Assembly (NCBI GenBank): GCA_002500745.1
Contig: DLST01000002.1
Span: forward strand, 276,350 to 340,349
Source: Sphingobacterium sp. UBA7855
GTDB taxonomy: Bacteria > Bacteroidota > Bacteroidia > Sphingobacteriales > Sphingobacteriaceae
Reading direction: 5' to 3'
DNA: 64,000 bases
This document shows positions 44,605-55,263 of the stretch, one piece after another; within the stretch, counting starts at the first letter, position 1, and every line of letters begins with the position of its first letter. Below the pieces are notes generated by a model. The model had not been told where the DNA came from, did not search any database, and worked only from the letters and a program-made list of their open reading frames with translations. The position numbers were made by a program, and so were the translations under genes.

Positions 44605-45168
44605 CTAATTCAAACTAGGGCTCTGCGGAAAGTTGGCAACATGTGCATATTTGGGGCCAAGTCCAATAATGGCATCTTTCCATAGCAATTCACCGTTCCC
44701 TTCAAAAATAAGCTGATGGTGGTATTTGTTCTGTACAGCCCAGCTATTTTCTTTAATTTCAGCCTCAAGCTGACCTGCAGACCATCCCGAATAGCCGATA
44801 AAGAATTTTAATTCGTCAGCTTTTATGCTATCCGTCTGGATGGCTTCGATAAGCTTCTCTTCATCGCCACCAAAATAGATCCCAGGAGCAACTTCTTCGC
44901 CACTTAGCAATAAGTCAAAACGGTTATGTACAAAAAAGAGGCTTTCCTGAGCGACGGGGCCACCCACATAGATGGGGAAATTGCAATCCGGTATAGATTC
45001 CAATAATTGGCCAATGCGAACATTGGTTTGATTATTTAGAACAAACCCGAGCGATCCTTCCGTATGATATTCACATAGCAATATCACGGATCTGAGGAAT
45101 CTAGGGTCTAACATAAACGGTTCGGAAATTAGTAAACTTCCTTTTTGAGGATCAAGTTCCGTAAACAT
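44605..45168 (-). CDS. YqgE/AlgH family protein
   Basis: A 187-residue protein of the conserved YqgE/AlgH (DUF179) family. Signature text: GSLLISEPFMLDPRFLRSVILLCEYHTEGSLGFVLN, YVGGPVAQESLFFVHN and FIGYSGWSAGQLEAEIKENSW. It is cytoplasmic and its function is not well defined (early work linked AlgH to transcription control). It is divergent from pdxH with a 153-bp gap that holds a pdxH -7 box. Confidence 0.93.
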   Translation of the reverse strand: MFTELDPQKGSLLISEPFMLDPRFLRSVILLCEYHTEGSLGFVLNNQTNVRIGQLLESIPDCNFPIYVGGPVAQESLFFVHNRFDLLLSGEEVAPGIYFGGDEEKLIEAIQTDSIKADELKFFIGYSGWSAGQLEAEIKENSWAVQNKYHHQLIFEGNGELLWKDAIIGLGPKYAHVANFPQSPSLN

Positions 45169-45291
45169 ATAGCGCGTATTTTAATGAGTTGTTGATCTAA
45201 TCTTTTTTAATTAGAACTATGCGAGATTTGTGCCAAAATTGGGATTTTGTCAATTTCTACTAACTTTATAGAGAAAAAGCAATGATTTTAG

Positions 45292-45299
45292 TAAGTTTG
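45292..45299 (+). promoter_or_regulatory. -7 box of pdxH promoter
   Basis: TAAGTTTG matches TAnnTTTG and lies 22 bp before the pdxH ATG. I could not find a TTTG -33 box at the right spacing. Confidence 0.5.
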
Positions 45300-45321
45300 T
45301 AGGACATAAAAATAGGTTTCT

Positions 45322-45975
45322 ATGTCCATTCAACATAAAGATATTGCAGCAATCAGACAGGATTACGTATTAGGTAGCCTATCTGAATCGGATGTGGATC
45401 GTGATCCAGTCCACCAGTTTAAAAAATGGTTTGATGCGGCTATCCACAGCGAGGTGAACGAACCCAATGCTATGGTGCTTTCAACCGTATCTTCCCATCA
45501 TTTGCCGTCCTCGCGAGTTGTTCTATTGAAGGATATTGTCGCAGAAGGTTTAGTCTTTTTTACAAATTATGAGAGTCGTAAAGGGGAGGAGATGAAAGCT
45601 AATCCGCATGCTGCATTATTGTTTTTCTGGCCTGAACTGCAACGGCAGGTCCGGATCGAAGGCGTTATTGATTTTGTAAGTGGGGCCGATTCGGATGAAT
45701 ATTTTCAATCACGACCTAAAGGAAGCCGTATCGGTGCACTGGCTTCCCCGCAGAGCCACGAAATTCCAAACCGCAGTTTTTTGGAAAACAAGGTGGAAGA
45801 ACTCGAACGCCAATATAATGGAAGCGACGCTGTACCTAGACCATCACATTGGGGTGGCTATCTGCTGAAACCGATTTATTTCGAGTTCTGGCAGGGACGT
45901 GCAAGCCGGCTGCATGATCGTATCGTTTACAAAAAAGTGTCCGACTCCTGGACGATTACGCGTATAGCCCCATAA
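45322..45975 (+). CDS. pdxH: pyridoxamine 5'-phosphate oxidase
   Basis: A 217-residue FMN-dependent oxidase that converts pyridoxine 5'-phosphate or pyridoxamine 5'-phosphate into PLP. Family text: FKKWFDAAIHSEVNEPNAMVLSTV, SSRVVLLKDI, FFTNYESRKGEEM (FMN-binding), LFFWPELQRQVRIEG and a C-terminal FEFWQGRASRLHDRI with RIAP at the end. It is cytoplasmic. It is followed 2 bp later by nuoC, so it probably heads an operon with nuoC-nuoD, an unusual pairing. Confidence 0.96.
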   Translation: MSIQHKDIAAIRQDYVLGSLSESDVDRDPVHQFKKWFDAAIHSEVNEPNAMVLSTVSSHHLPSSRVVLLKDIVAEGLVFFTNYESRKGEEMKANPHAALLFFWPELQRQVRIEGVIDFVSGADSDEYFQSRPKGSRIGALASPQSHEIPNRSFLENKVEELERQYNGSDAVPRPSHWGGYLLKPIYFEFWQGRASRLHDRIVYKKVSDSWTITRIAP

Positions 45976-45977
45976 AT

Positions 45978-46466
45978 ATGACATTTGACGAAATTAAATC
46001 GACGCTTGTTTCCGGATTTGGAACCCAAATTATTGTTAATGAAGATCGCAATGGGCTGCAGCCAGCATTATTTGTTGATAAGGAGGATATCGTAGCCGTC
46101 TGTTTATTCCTGCGGGATACGGGGGGGCTGTATTTTGATTTTTTGAGCAATCTTACTGCGGTGGACTATCAAACGCATTTTACCGTTGTCTACCATCTCA
46201 ATTCATTGCCTTATCAACACGGTTTGGTCTTAAAAGTTGAGCTGTCAGGTAATCGTTCGCTGGACGAATTACCTGAGATTCCTTCGCTTACTTCGGTATG
46301 GCGTACGGCAGACTGGCATGAGCGCGAAGCATTTGACCTGATGGGTATCTATTTTGAGGGACATCCGGACCTTAGAAGGATTCTGTTACCTGACGATTGG
46401 GAAGGTTATCCTTTACGGAAGGATTATGAAGAGGCAGAAACATATCATGGCATCCATATTAAATGA
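45978..46466 (+). CDS. nuoC: NADH-quinone oxidoreductase subunit C
   Basis: A 162-residue protein with the complex I 30-kDa domain: [71 protein letters not shown]. It belongs to the peripheral arm near the quinone site. It overlaps nuoD by 4 bp (ATGA) and follows pdxH by 2 bp. The remaining nuo genes are not in the window. Confidence 0.95.
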   Translation: MTFDEIKSTLVSGFGTQIIVNEDRNGLQPALFVDKEDIVAVCLFLRDTGGLYFDFLSNLTAVDYQTHFTVVYHLNSLPYQHGLVLKVELSGNRSLDELPEIPSLTSVWRTADWHEREAFDLMGIYFEGHPDLRRILLPDDWEGYPLRKDYEEAETYHGIHIK

Positions 46467-47668
46467 TCCAAATGGCGAATCCAAAATATAAAGAGGCATT
46501 AGTGCGCTATGAAAAACACCTTACAGCGATATCCAGCCAGGAAATGGTCTTAAATATGGGGCCTCAGCATCCATCAACGCATGGGGTGCTCCGGCTTCAG
46601 CTGATTACCGACGGAGAGATTGTGAAAGAGGTTGTTCCACATTTGGGTTATCTGCACCGCTGTTTTGACAAGCATGCCGAATCGTTAAATTACGCAAAGA
46701 CAATTCCTTTTACTGATCGCCTGGATTACCTCGCCTCGATGAATAATAGTCATGCTTTCGTGATGGGTGTCGAACGCATGCTTGGTCTTGATCGTAAAAT
46801 ACCTAAAAGGATAGAGTATATCCGGGTACTGGTCTGTGAACTCAACCGAATTGCGTCGCACCTGATTGCTATTGGAACATATGGTATTGATATCGGTGCA
46901 ACAACGCCGTTTCTTTGGTGCTTCCGTGACCGTGAACACATTATGAATATGCTCGAGTGGGCTTCTGGCTCCAGGATGTTGTACAACTATATCTGGGTAG
47001 GCGGTTTGTTCTATGATTTGCCTGTCGGCTTTGAAGAGCGCTGTGCAGAATTTATTACCTACTTCAAACCTAAATTGGTCGAACTGGATGAGATATTGAC
47101 TCAGAATCAAATCTTTATCTCCCGTACGGCTAAAATAGGTATACTTCCTGCTGACGTTGCGATAAATTATGGTGTATCGGGACCTATGCTTCGGGCTTCA
47201 GGAATAAAATGGGATTTGCGACGCATAGATGGCTATTCGGTTTACCCAGAAATTGATTTTGAGATACCTGTCGGAAAAGGTGAAATGGGCGCAATCGGCG
47301 ATTGCTGGGACCGTTATAAAGTTAGGGTAGACGAAGTCAAGGAATCTGTTCGCATTGTTGAGCAATGTCTTGAACGATTACAGAAAGACTTTAAACGTAC
47401 AGCTGAATTTGATCCGAGAGCGCTGGTTCCGAAAAAAGTAAATTTGAAAGCGCAGGATTATTACGTCCGTGCTGAAAATCCGAAAGGAGAATTGGGTTTT
47501 TACTTTGTCACAAAAGATAAATCAGATATTCCATTGCGTGTAAAGTCGCGGGGACCGAGTTTTAATAACCTATCGGTGATTTCGGAACTCGGAAAAGGCG
47601 TGCTGATAGCTGATTTGATTGCGATCCTGGGCTCTATTGATATTGTTCTGGGTGAAGTAGATCGCTAA
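46463..47668 (+). CDS. nuoD: NADH-quinone oxidoreductase subunit D
   Basis: A 401-residue 49-kDa subunit of complex [16 protein letters not shown] begins near residue 32, followed by [14 protein letters not shown] and [14 protein letters not shown] near the end. It is normal in length. It forms the quinone cavity with NuoB. It starts inside nuoC (4-bp overlap) and an alternative ATG lies at 46472. A terminator is 154 bp past the stop, so the transcript ends here without nuoE or nuoF. Confidence 0.95.
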   Translation: MIQMANPKYKEALVRYEKHLTAISSQEMVLNMGPQHPSTHGVLRLQLITDGEIVKEVVPHLGYLHRCFDKHAESLNYAKTIPFTDRLDYLASMNNSHAFVMGVERMLGLDRKIPKRIEYIRVLVCELNRIASHLIAIGTYGIDIGATTPFLWCFRDREHIMNMLEWASGSRMLYNYIWVGGLFYDLPVGFEERCAEFITYFKPKLVELDEILTQNQIFISRTAKIGILPADVAINYGVSGPMLRASGIKWDLRRIDGYSVYPEIDFEIPVGKGEMGAIGDCWDRYKVRVDEVKESVRIVEQCLERLQKDFKRTAEFDPRALVPKKVNLKAQDYYVRAENPKGELGFYFVTKDKSDIPLRVKSRGPSFNNLSVISELGKGVLIADLIAILGSIDIVLGEVDR

Positions 47669-47821
47669 TCTGCGGTAGTATGCGTGTTTTATTAACGATT
47701 TAGCACATTTGAAAGGTGTATTGTATTGAAAATGTTGCATGAAAACGCAAATAAATTTGTAAATGAGCGCAATTTTAATCATATTTGCAGTCTCATAATT
47801 TAAGTTTATAATTGGTTAATG

Positions 47822-47859
47822 AAAGCTCGTTACTCCCAAAGTAACGGGCTTTTCTTTTT
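47822..47859 (+). terminator. terminator after nuoD
   Basis: A 13-bp stem with one G-U pair (47822-47834 with 47840-47852) followed by a T-rich tract (TTTTCTTTTTT). It ends the pdxH-nuoC-nuoD transcript. The remaining gap to 48001 shows nothing notable. Confidence 0.85.
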
Positions 47860-48000
47860 TTGGCGAGCAATCTGCTGAATGTCGTTTATTTATGATGCCG
47901 GTGTGTTGGTTTGAGCTTGAAGGGATTACTGCTTTTTCAGTGGAGCAATGTTGATTATCCTGTATATTTCATCGAATTCCTGCATTAGAATTTAACGCAA

Positions 48001-48771
48001 ATGATTACCTTTACTGGTCTTAAATATAAAAAAGTGACGGATAGTTTAGTTATCATTCCAACATATAATGAAAAGGAAAATATTGAAAAAATCATTCGCA
48101 AAGTTTTTTCCTTATCACAGGCATTTGATATTTTAATTGTAGACGATGGTTCCCCGGATGGAACGGCTAACATCATTAAGAATTTACAGCTTAATGAATT
48201 TGACGGCCGTTTGTTTATCGAAGAACGGATCGGGAAACTGGGGTTGGGAACGGCATATATCCATGGATTTAAATGGGCCCTATCGCGCGAGCATTACCAA
48301 TATATTTTTGAAATGGATGCAGATTTCAGTCACAACCCGGAGGATCTGCTTCGTTTACGGCAGGCTTGTGTGGCTGGTGCTGATATGAGTATAGGTTCGC
48401 GCTATATCAAGGGCGTGAATGTAGTTAATTGGCCGATGAGCCGGGTGTTGATGTCGTATTTCGCTTCGGTATATGTTCGTTTTATAACCGGAATTAATAT
48501 CCAGGATGCGACCGCGGGGTTTGTTTGTTTTACCAGAGATGTCCTTCAGACAATCCCCCTTGAAAAAATTAAGTTTGTGGGTTATGCCTTTCAGATTGAG
48601 ATGAAATTCACCGCCATAAAATATGGTTTTAAGGTGGTTGAAGTACCCATTATATTTACAGATCGGACCGAAGGTACATCAAAGATGAGCACAAGTATCT
48701 TTAAAGAAGCATTTTTTGGAGTTATCCAATTAAAATTAGGTAGTATCGGAAAGCGCTACAAGAGAAATTAA
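48001..48771 (+). CDS. polyprenol-phosphate mannosyltransferase (GT2 family)
   Basis: A 256-residue glycosyltransferase resembling dolichol/polyprenol monophosphate mannose synthase. GT2 motifs: [16 protein letters not shown], the DDG in [12 protein letters not shown], and the catalytic-metal DAD in [13 protein letters not shown]. The family usually starts right before the VIIPTYNE strand, so GTG at 48034 is a possible start; I kept the ATG at 48001. No membrane helix is evident at the C-terminus. Product is probably a lipid-linked mannose donor. It lies 13 bp before ruvB. Confidence 0.9.
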   Translation: MITFTGLKYKKVTDSLVIIPTYNEKENIEKIIRKVFSLSQAFDILIVDDGSPDGTANIIKNLQLNEFDGRLFIEERIGKLGLGTAYIHGFKWALSREHYQYIFEMDADFSHNPEDLLRLRQACVAGADMSIGSRYIKGVNVVNWPMSRVLMSYFASVYVRFITGINIQDATAGFVCFTRDVLQTIPLEKIKFVGYAFQIEMKFTAIKYGFKVVEVPIIFTDRTEGTSKMSTSIFKEAFFGVIQLKLGSIGKRYKRN

Positions 48772-48784
48772 TAATATTGCCACA

Positions 48785-49807
48785 ATGAATGAGAATTTAG
48801 ATCCAAATGCAGAACGTCTCAGTAATACCGACCGTGATATTGAACGGGCATTGCGGCCTCAGGCTTTTGAAGATTTTACGGGACAGGCTAAAATATTAGA
48901 AAACCTCAACATTTTTGTGAAGGCAGCTAGGCTGAGAGGCGAGGCGCTGGATCACGTGTTGCTGCATGGCCCTCCGGGTTTAGGAAAAACGACTTTGTCG
49001 CATATTATTGCGAATGAGATGGGGGTTGGTATCAAAATTACTTCAGGACCAGTATTGGACAAACCGGGTGATCTAGCGGGGTTATTGACAAATCTTGAGG
49101 AGGGAGATGTCTTGTTTATCGATGAGATCCACCGTTTAAGTCCTTTGGTAGAGGAATATCTCTATTCGGCCATGGAAGATTTCAAAATTGATATCATGTT
49201 GGAGACAGGGCCAAATGCACGGTCTGTTCAGATTTCCCTGAATCCTTTTACCTTGATCGGGGCCACCACGCGCTCGGGTCTTTTGACTGCCCCCTTACGG
49301 GCACGCTTTGGAATTAATTCACGCTTACAATATTATGATGCAAAACTGCTAACCACTATTGTATTGCGCTCGGCTCATATCTTAAACACACCGATATCTG
49401 AGGAAGGTGCCTACGAGATTGCGCGGAGGAGCAGGGGGACACCCCGGATAGCCAATGCTTTACTCCGCCGTACACGAGATTTTGCACAGATAAAGGGCAA
49501 TGGCAGTATTGATAAAGAAATCGCAAAATATGCTTTACATGCACTTAATGTAGATGAAAATGGTTTAGATGAGATGGACAACAAAATCTTAACGACCATT
49601 ATTGACAAATTCAAGGGTGGACCTGTAGGACTAAAAACTGTAGCGACAGCTGTTGGAGAGGACGAAGGCACGATTGAGGAAGTCTATGAACCCTTTTTGA
49701 TTCAAGAAGGATACATTATGCGGACCTCAAGGGGGCGCGAGTGTACTGAAGCGGCGTATAAACACTTGGGCCGAGTCAATCATTCGAAAGGAAACACACT
49801 GTTTTAA
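48785..49807 (+). CDS. ruvB: Holliday junction branch-migration helicase RuvB
   Basis: A 340-residue AAA+ motor that works with RuvA to move Holliday junctions. Walker [10 protein letters not shown]; Walker [10 protein letters not shown]; sensor: [18 protein letters not shown]; the C-terminal winged helix follows ([25 protein letters not shown]). N-terminal [11 protein letters not shown] is typical. It lies 13 bp after the GT2 gene. Convergent with the hypothetical gene at 49828 (20-bp gap). Confidence 0.97.
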   Translation: MNENLDPNAERLSNTDRDIERALRPQAFEDFTGQAKILENLNIFVKAARLRGEALDHVLLHGPPGLGKTTLSHIIANEMGVGIKITSGPVLDKPGDLAGLLTNLEEGDVLFIDEIHRLSPLVEEYLYSAMEDFKIDIMLETGPNARSVQISLNPFTLIGATTRSGLLTAPLRARFGINSRLQYYDAKLLTTIVLRSAHILNTPISEEGAYEIARRSRGTPRIANALLRRTRDFAQIKGNGSIDKEIAKYALHALNVDENGLDEMDNKILTTIIDKFKGGPVGLKTVATAVGEDEGTIEEVYEPFLIQEGYIMRTSRGRECTEAAYKHLGRVNHSKGNTLF

Positions 49808-49827
49808 GCACGAATGAAAAGTATATT

Positions 49828-50370
49828 TTAGTTTTTTTGCTGCATAATTTTATTAGTCCGGCTCATTAAAGCCGGACTAGGCTTTGTCCGTTGAAAATAG
49901 TTTATCTGCGCCTTTAACTCCTCCTGTATCCAAGGATGCTTTTTCCGTAGGTTATTTAAGATGTCCAGGCAGTTGACCAATACAGCGACAGGACATGGAG
50001 GGGCGATTATCCATTGGAAGGAGTACTCGATGATTTCTTCTTCTGCCTCATTCCCAAGTGTATATTCTTTATTCTTTTTCGACGTCAAAAATAGCAGGAC
50101 CTTAGTGTAACTTCTAAGGCAGCTCCAATTCTTTTGTTTTTTTAAATTATCCAGGAATTGTGGGAGAACCGGTTTAAGCAGTGCCGTATTTTTTAAAACG
50201 ATGGTTTCAAAAACCCATGCGGCACGAAAGGCTATCTTTTTATCTTTCTCTAAGGAGATGTTCAACAGATCGGCCAGAGTTATCCCTTGAAGAATATCCA
50301 AAGAAAAATCCGTTACCTCGAAAGATCTCAAGGTAACGGATAAAAATGCCAATTTTTCATCGTAGGTCAT
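49828..50370 (-). CDS. hypothetical helical protein (HEAT-like)
   Basis: A 180-residue protein, entirely helical by eye, with a repeated Leu/Ala/Phe helix-pair pattern (AFRAAWVFETIVLKNTALLKPVLPQFLDNLKKQ; CLRSYTKVLLFLTSKK) like a short HEAT/ARM solenoid. There is no signal or membrane segment. I do not recognise a named family. It lies 7 bp after the S9 peptidase gene on the same strand, so the two are likely co-transcribed. Confidence 0.75.
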   Translation of the reverse strand: MTYDEKLAFLSVTLRSFEVTDFSLDILQGITLADLLNISLEKDKKIAFRAAWVFETIVLKNTALLKPVLPQFLDNLKKQKNWSCLRSYTKVLLFLTSKKNKEYTLGNEAEEEIIEYSFQWIIAPPCPVAVLVNCLDILNNLRKKHPWIQEELKAQINYFQRTKPSPALMSRTNKIMQQKN

Positions 50371-50377
50371 GTAACCT

Positions 50378-52864
50378 TTATTTTTGTGGTTTTTCTCGAT
50401 TGATTTCGGTCATGTCAACCTCGTTCATTTTGGAATCACCCAACAGATACTGGCTAAAGTAATCGCCCATTTTCCAAAAGAAATATTCGGTCATATCGCC
50501 AAAACCATGTCTTTGTCCAGGTAACAGCAGGAAATCAAATCTTTTGTTTGCTTTAATGAGTGCATCGACCATTCGAATGGAGTTAGCCGGGTGTACATTG
50601 TTGTCAATATCTCCGGTAGCGATAAGTAGTCTACCTTTTAGGTTTTTTGCGAGCTCTGTATTTTTATTGATCTGGTACGAGAAGGTGGTATCGCCTTTAG
50701 CAGATACTTTTTCTGTGACGCCATGATGACGCTCACTCCACCAGCGGTTGTAGATCTGATTTTCATGGTTTCCAGCACCAGACACCGCAACTTTAAAGAA
50801 GTCAGGATAAACAAGCATCGCGGCCGTAGACATAAATCCACCGCCGGAGTGGCCAGTTATACCCACACGGTTAATGTCGATGTATTTATAACGATCAGCC
50901 AGCTGTTCTGCCGCTACTTTTTTATCTTCCAAACCATAGTCGCGTAGATTACCGTAACCGTAGGTGTGGTACCACTGCGAACGTGAAGGATGTCCACCAC
51001 GGTTACCGACGGTGATCACGATAAAACCGAACTGCGCTAGCCTGTCGATTCTGTCCATGCTTCTTCCAAAGGATTTATTGACTGCTTCGGTTTGAGGCCC
51101 AGGGTAAACATATTCGACAATGGGGTACGTTCTGGTACTGTCAAAATCAAATGGTTTATACATCACCCCATAGAGATCCGTAATACCATCTCCAGCTTTT
51201 ACCTTGAAGGGTTCCGGAAATTTGTAACCAGCAGCAAAAAGTAACGATAGATCGGCCTTTTCCAATGTCATTACTTTTTGTCCATTGCTATTGTATAAGA
51301 CAGATTCGGGCGTTGTGTTTACCCTAGAGGAATTATTGACAAAATACTTTGAAGATTCACTCATTTCCACCTGGTGATCAAAATTCCCCGGGTTTAAAAG
51401 TTTAATGCCAGAGCCATTTGTATTTATACTGTATTGATGTAAATAATAAGGGTCTTCGTTTTTCTCTCGGCCCGATGCAGTAAAGTATAATGCTTCGGAA
51501 GCAGGGTCCAAACCGGTAATTTCCTCCGTATGAAAGGCGCCTTTTGTAATTTGATTGATCAATTTTCCATTCGTGTCGTAGAGGTAGTAGTGGCCCCAGC
51601 CATCTCTTTCTGACCAATGGACTAATTGCTTTTTATTTTCGATCAAGAATGGTTTTTGAACATCCAGATATACATTGGAGCGTTCTTGGATAATGGTGTT
51701 TACAGCACCATTTATATTCACTTTTAGGAGGTCAATCCGTTTGAGGTCGCGGCTAGAACGTGAAATATAAAACTCTTCATTATTGCCCAGCCAGTAGTTG
51801 ATAAAGTAATCCTCCTTATACGAATTTTTATCCGGGGTTTTTGTCCAGGTCGAGAGCGTCTGATTTTTAAACGCGGAAACATTGATGCGGCGTGGAGTTT
51901 TTGCTCCTGCATCAAAGATATAAAGTTCAGTCTCTGTCGAGTCGACTTCACCTGGCATTTGGTATTTATACGTTTCAAGTGTTGGGCGAGATGAGCCAAC
52001 ATTATTGATTACCCACAAAGGTTTTAATGCACGGTTATCTTTTCTGCTCAAGGTAAAATAACGACCATCCGGGGACCAACTGATCCATACCCGCTTACGT
52101 TTAGTTTCATTGTCTTTATCTTTTTCTTCACCGGTAGTAGTGCTGTATTCATCGCCGCCCCAAGCATAATATTGTACACCGTCTTTTGTAATCTGGTGTT
52201 CTACAATGGTGCTGTCCTTTTCATCTTTTACCGCTTTAAGGTAATTGGATCTGTCCATCCAATACAAATTGTAGTCTTTTGCAAAGTAAACTGTATTGGT
52301 ATCGGGGGAGAAGCTCGCCCAACTCAAAGGTGGTTTTACTTTTGTCGAATCACTGATTTCTAAGACAGACTTTGTTGCCAGATCATATTCCAGATAAAAT
52401 AGTTTCTTTTTGGTCGTATCGGACTTATTCTTGAGTTTTTGTATTTCATCTTTGGATTTCACGGTATCTTGCGTACTCTGAACCTGAAATCTTAATTTCT
52501 TCTCATCTTTGGTAAACCGAAGCCCTTGTAGTTCCAAATGTTGTGCATCTACAGGGTTTTTAACGATTTTAGTAATTTGAGCGGCGATGTCATCATTATT
52601 GAAAAGGAGTTCTTTCTTTTTCAGGGCAGGGTTAACAATGTACCAGTTTCTTCCCTGCGGGCTTGCATAATCATACCAAAATCGATCAGAAAAATTGATC
52701 CAGTTTGGTTTGATACTGGTTGAAAAAATCATTTTCTTTAATTTTTCAGGGGAAAATTTTGCCGCCAACTGATAGTTGGCTTTTATAGCTGCCTCTTTCG
52801 CCTGTTGAGCAGTGCCAATATAGGGTAATAAGCTGGCTGCTAAGATAAAGTAGAACTTATGCAT
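50378..52864 (-). CDS. S9-family peptidase (dipeptidyl peptidase IV type)
   Basis: An 828-residue secreted prolyl-oligopeptidase-type serine peptidase. An N-terminal signal peptide (FILAASLLPYIGTAQQ) is followed by a DPPIV-like beta-propeller and an alpha/beta hydrolase C-terminal domain with the nucleophile in GHSGGGFMS, Asp in IATGDIDNNVHP and His in GQRHGFG. It likely acts in the periplasm to trim peptides from the N-terminus. The following gene (helical hypothetical) is probably in the same transcript. Confidence 0.94.
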   Translation of the reverse strand: MHKFYFILAASLLPYIGTAQQAKEAAIKANYQLAAKFSPEKLKKMIFSTSIKPNWINFSDRFWYDYASPQGRNWYIVNPALKKKELLFNNDDIAAQITKIVKNPVDAQHLELQGLRFTKDEKKLRFQVQSTQDTVKSKDEIQKLKNKSDTTKKKLFYLEYDLATKSVLEISDSTKVKPPLSWASFSPDTNTVYFAKDYNLYWMDRSNYLKAVKDEKDSTIVEHQITKDGVQYYAWGGDEYSTTTGEEKDKDNETKRKRVWISWSPDGRYFTLSRKDNRALKPLWVINNVGSSRPTLETYKYQMPGEVDSTETELYIFDAGAKTPRRINVSAFKNQTLSTWTKTPDKNSYKEDYFINYWLGNNEEFYISRSSRDLKRIDLLKVNINGAVNTIIQERSNVYLDVQKPFLIENKKQLVHWSERDGWGHYYLYDTNGKLINQITKGAFHTEEITGLDPASEALYFTASGREKNEDPYYLHQYSINTNGSGIKLLNPGNFDHQVEMSESSKYFVNNSSRVNTTPESVLYNSNGQKVMTLEKADLSLLFAAGYKFPEPFKVKAGDGITDLYGVMYKPFDFDSTRTYPIVEYVYPGPQTEAVNKSFGRSMDRIDRLAQFGFIVITVGNRGGHPSRSQWYHTYGYGNLRDYGLEDKKVAAEQLADRYKYIDINRVGITGHSGGGFMSTAAMLVYPDFFKVAVSGAGNHENQIYNRWWSERHHGVTEKVSAKGDTTFSYQINKNTELAKNLKGRLLIATGDIDNNVHPANSIRMVDALIKANKRFDFLLLPGQRHGFGDMTEYFFWKMGDYFSQYLLGDSKMNEVDMTEINREKPQK

Positions 52865-52955
52865 TAAATAATGATATAGATAATCGTGTAATAATGGTTT
52901 TTGCTGTAAAAATATCTATAATTAGGTTCTTTTGCGAATGATTCGTGTAATAATC

Positions 52956-54386
52956 CTATGATGGATAGAAGTTTTCATTGAAATTAACGAGAAATAGCTC
53001 CTGTGTTGCCCGTGTCACTCCGGTATATAGCCATCTTAAAAATTCAAGATCCAACATCTCATCGTTTATATACCCCTGGTCGACAAAGACAATTGGCCAC
53101 TGGCCCCCTTGCGCTTTATGGCAGGTAATTGCAAATGCAAATTTAATCTGAAGCGCATTATAATAAGGATCCTTTTTGATCGCTTCTAGGCGGTCTTTTT
53201 TATCCATAATGTCGGCATAATCCAAAGCAATCTCTTCGTAGAGTGTCTTCTGGGTCTCATAAGGCAGGTTGGGACTGTCGGTATAGAGGCTGTCTAGGAT
53301 CACGCGGCAGGTGATCGGTTCTATTTCGTCAATGTCTACAAATTCAAGTGTGACATCTGCAAACCGAAAACCATGCTGATCGTGGATGTTACTTACTTTT
53401 CGTACTTTGGCCATATCGCCATTTGCAATAAAACCATCGCCCATGTTGTTTTCCTGCAGCCAGAAGTAGTTGTTCTTCACCACCATAATATAATCTCCAC
53501 CGGTCAGTTCTTCGTCCCGAAACAAAATCCTGTTCCTTATGTTTTGGTTGTACAAATTTGCAGAGCGATTTGAACGGCAGATAATCATTGTATTTTCGAG
53601 TCCATATTTATCATAGGCATAGTTTATACCCTCTATTAACCGTTCACCTGTCATTCTGTAAAGGTCTTTGAATCCTTTAGTTATGAATTTTGGAAAAGGA
53701 AAGTCTTCTTGATCTTCTTCTGCAGAGGTTATCTCTTCGCGTATTTTTGTCGCATTGTACAATATACCGGAATCTTTGGACTGCCGGACAACGGACGTCA
53801 GCTCAAACGGATAAACGCAGAGATGAAATTCACTTTCAAGATAACTTGGGTTTAATGCGGGGCTGTCCAGAAGTCCCACAGGTGGTAACTGGGCGGTATC
53901 TCCGACAAACAGCAGGGTACAGTTCTTTCCGGATTGCACATAGCGGATCAGGTCATCCAAAAGACTTCCTGAAAATGCATTTACAGGAGCATTGGATATC
54001 ATTGACGCTTCATCGATAATAAATAGGGTATCTTCATGAAGGTTTTCCGCTAAGGTGAAATCCAGCTGAAATGAAACAGCAGATTTTTTTCGATAGATTT
54101 TCTTGTGGATGGTGAGTGCTTTTCGACCCGAATAATAGGTAATCACTTTTGCAGCCCTACCCGTTGGAGCCAGCAGGACAGCTTTTTTGCGTAGTGCTGG
54201 CAGTACTTTAACCAGCGCCGAAATTAACGTAGTCTTTCCCGTACCAGCATACCCTTTCAGAACAAAGCAGGATTGCTTGTCAAAAGCGAGTAGAAATTCT
54301 TCCAATAATCCGAAGGCTTCCAGCTGCTGATCGGTGGCCTGCCACGGGAATTGTTGTATTAACAGATTTTTGATGAACACCCTCAA
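52956..54386 (-). CDS. RecD-like/Pif1-type SF1 DNA helicase
   Basis: A 476-residue superfamily 1 helicase. Walker A: GYAGTGKTTLISAL; motif II: LFIIDEASM; motif III: LLFVGDTAQLPPVG; UvrD-like C-terminal motif V-VI: AFAITCHKAQGGQWPIVFVDQ and RWLYTGVTRATQELFLV. There is no N-terminal RecD2 HhH region, so it is shorter than RecD2, near the Dda/Pif1-like form common in Bacteroidota. It acts on DNA in the cytoplasm. Divergent from DUF3822 (79-bp gap). Confidence 0.92.
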   Translation of the reverse strand: MRVFIKNLLIQQFPWQATDQQLEAFGLLEEFLLAFDKQSCFVLKGYAGTGKTTLISALVKVLPALRKKAVLLAPTGRAAKVITYYSGRKALTIHKKIYRKKSAVSFQLDFTLAENLHEDTLFIIDEASMISNAPVNAFSGSLLDDLIRYVQSGKNCTLLFVGDTAQLPPVGLLDSPALNPSYLESEFHLCVYPFELTSVVRQSKDSGILYNATKIREEITSAEEDQEDFPFPKFITKGFKDLYRMTGERLIEGINYAYDKYGLENTMIICRSNRSANLYNQNIRNRILFRDEELTGGDYIMVVKNNYFWLQENNMGDGFIANGDMAKVRKVSNIHDQHGFRFADVTLEFVDIDEIEPITCRVILDSLYTDSPNLPYETQKTLYEEIALDYADIMDKKDRLEAIKKDPYYNALQIKFAFAITCHKAQGGQWPIVFVDQGYINDEMLDLEFLRWLYTGVTRATQELFLVNFNENFYPS

Positions 54387-54465
54387 AGTTATTTAAAAGG
54401 TTTGTCTTATCCTCTAGAAAAAGCTATTTTTGCGTTAAGAAGTTTTAATCTTTACAATTCAGCGA

Positions 54466-55263
54466 ATGAATTATATTTCAAAACAATTTAATATCCATTA
54501 TTTACCGGAGTACAATCTTTTGGTCAAAGCTGGCTTCCAGAAGGATATCTTGGCGGTGGTTGATAAAAAATCAGTCGCCCCCATTGTAATCGAGTATCCG
54601 TCAGAAGAGCCGATTTTGGATGCGACACGCATCATGAGCCTTCCGTTTCGATTTGTCCGCGTTGTGATACCCCATCAGACATTTACATTTATTCCAAAAG
54701 AATTTTTTCTAAGCGATAATATTAGCGATTACCTACAATTTTTAGGTACATCCGATCTTGAAAACACATTTAGCTATTCTTTAGATAATCTTAATTTAGT
54801 TGCTGTATATCAGTTTGATGGATTGTTATTAAATAGATGGAGGAGGTTGTTTCCTGATGCTGTGATACTTCCCGAATTCGCTGTCGTGCTTGACCGCGCA
54901 CAGGAGCGCGTTTCGATTAGAGGCAGCGTCTTAGGAATTCATTTTGTGGCTGAAAATGCTGTCGACTTTTATCTGTTTAAAAACGGAGTTTTTCAGCTCT
55001 ATAATAGTTTTGAAATTCATACGCTGGATGATATTAGCTATTATGTGCTTAATATCTTAACGCAATTCAACCTTGGCGACTCCATTAATAAAGTGCTTCT
55101 TTCAGGGGAAATCCCAAATGAATCTTATTATAGACGTATCTCAACGTATACTGCTGATATCGAAATATTGGATTTGAAAACAAAAGTTGTATTGGCAGAT
55201 AGGGAGGTGGAATCAAATCTGGCTCCATATAATGTATTATTTGATTCTATATTATGCGAATAA
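54466..55263 (+). CDS. DUF3822 family protein
   Basis: A 265-residue protein of a Bacteroidota-specific family (DUF3822), with an actin/ASKHA-like feel and no known function. Text: RVVIPHQTFTFIPKEFFLSDNISDYLQFLG, YQFDGLLLNRWRRLFPDAVILPEFAVVLDR and VLLSGEIPNESYYRRIS. It overlaps rsmD by 10 bp. The order DUF3822 - rsmD - coaD is conserved as I know it in the phylum, which suggests a link to ribosome or cofactor maturation. Confidence 0.88.
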   Translation: MNYISKQFNIHYLPEYNLLVKAGFQKDILAVVDKKSVAPIVIEYPSEEPILDATRIMSLPFRFVRVVIPHQTFTFIPKEFFLSDNISDYLQFLGTSDLENTFSYSLDNLNLVAVYQFDGLLLNRWRRLFPDAVILPEFAVVLDRAQERVSIRGSVLGIHFVAENAVDFYLFKNGVFQLYNSFEIHTLDDISYYVLNILTQFNLGDSINKVLLSGEIPNESYYRRISTYTADIEILDLKTKVVLADREVESNLAPYNVLFDSILCE

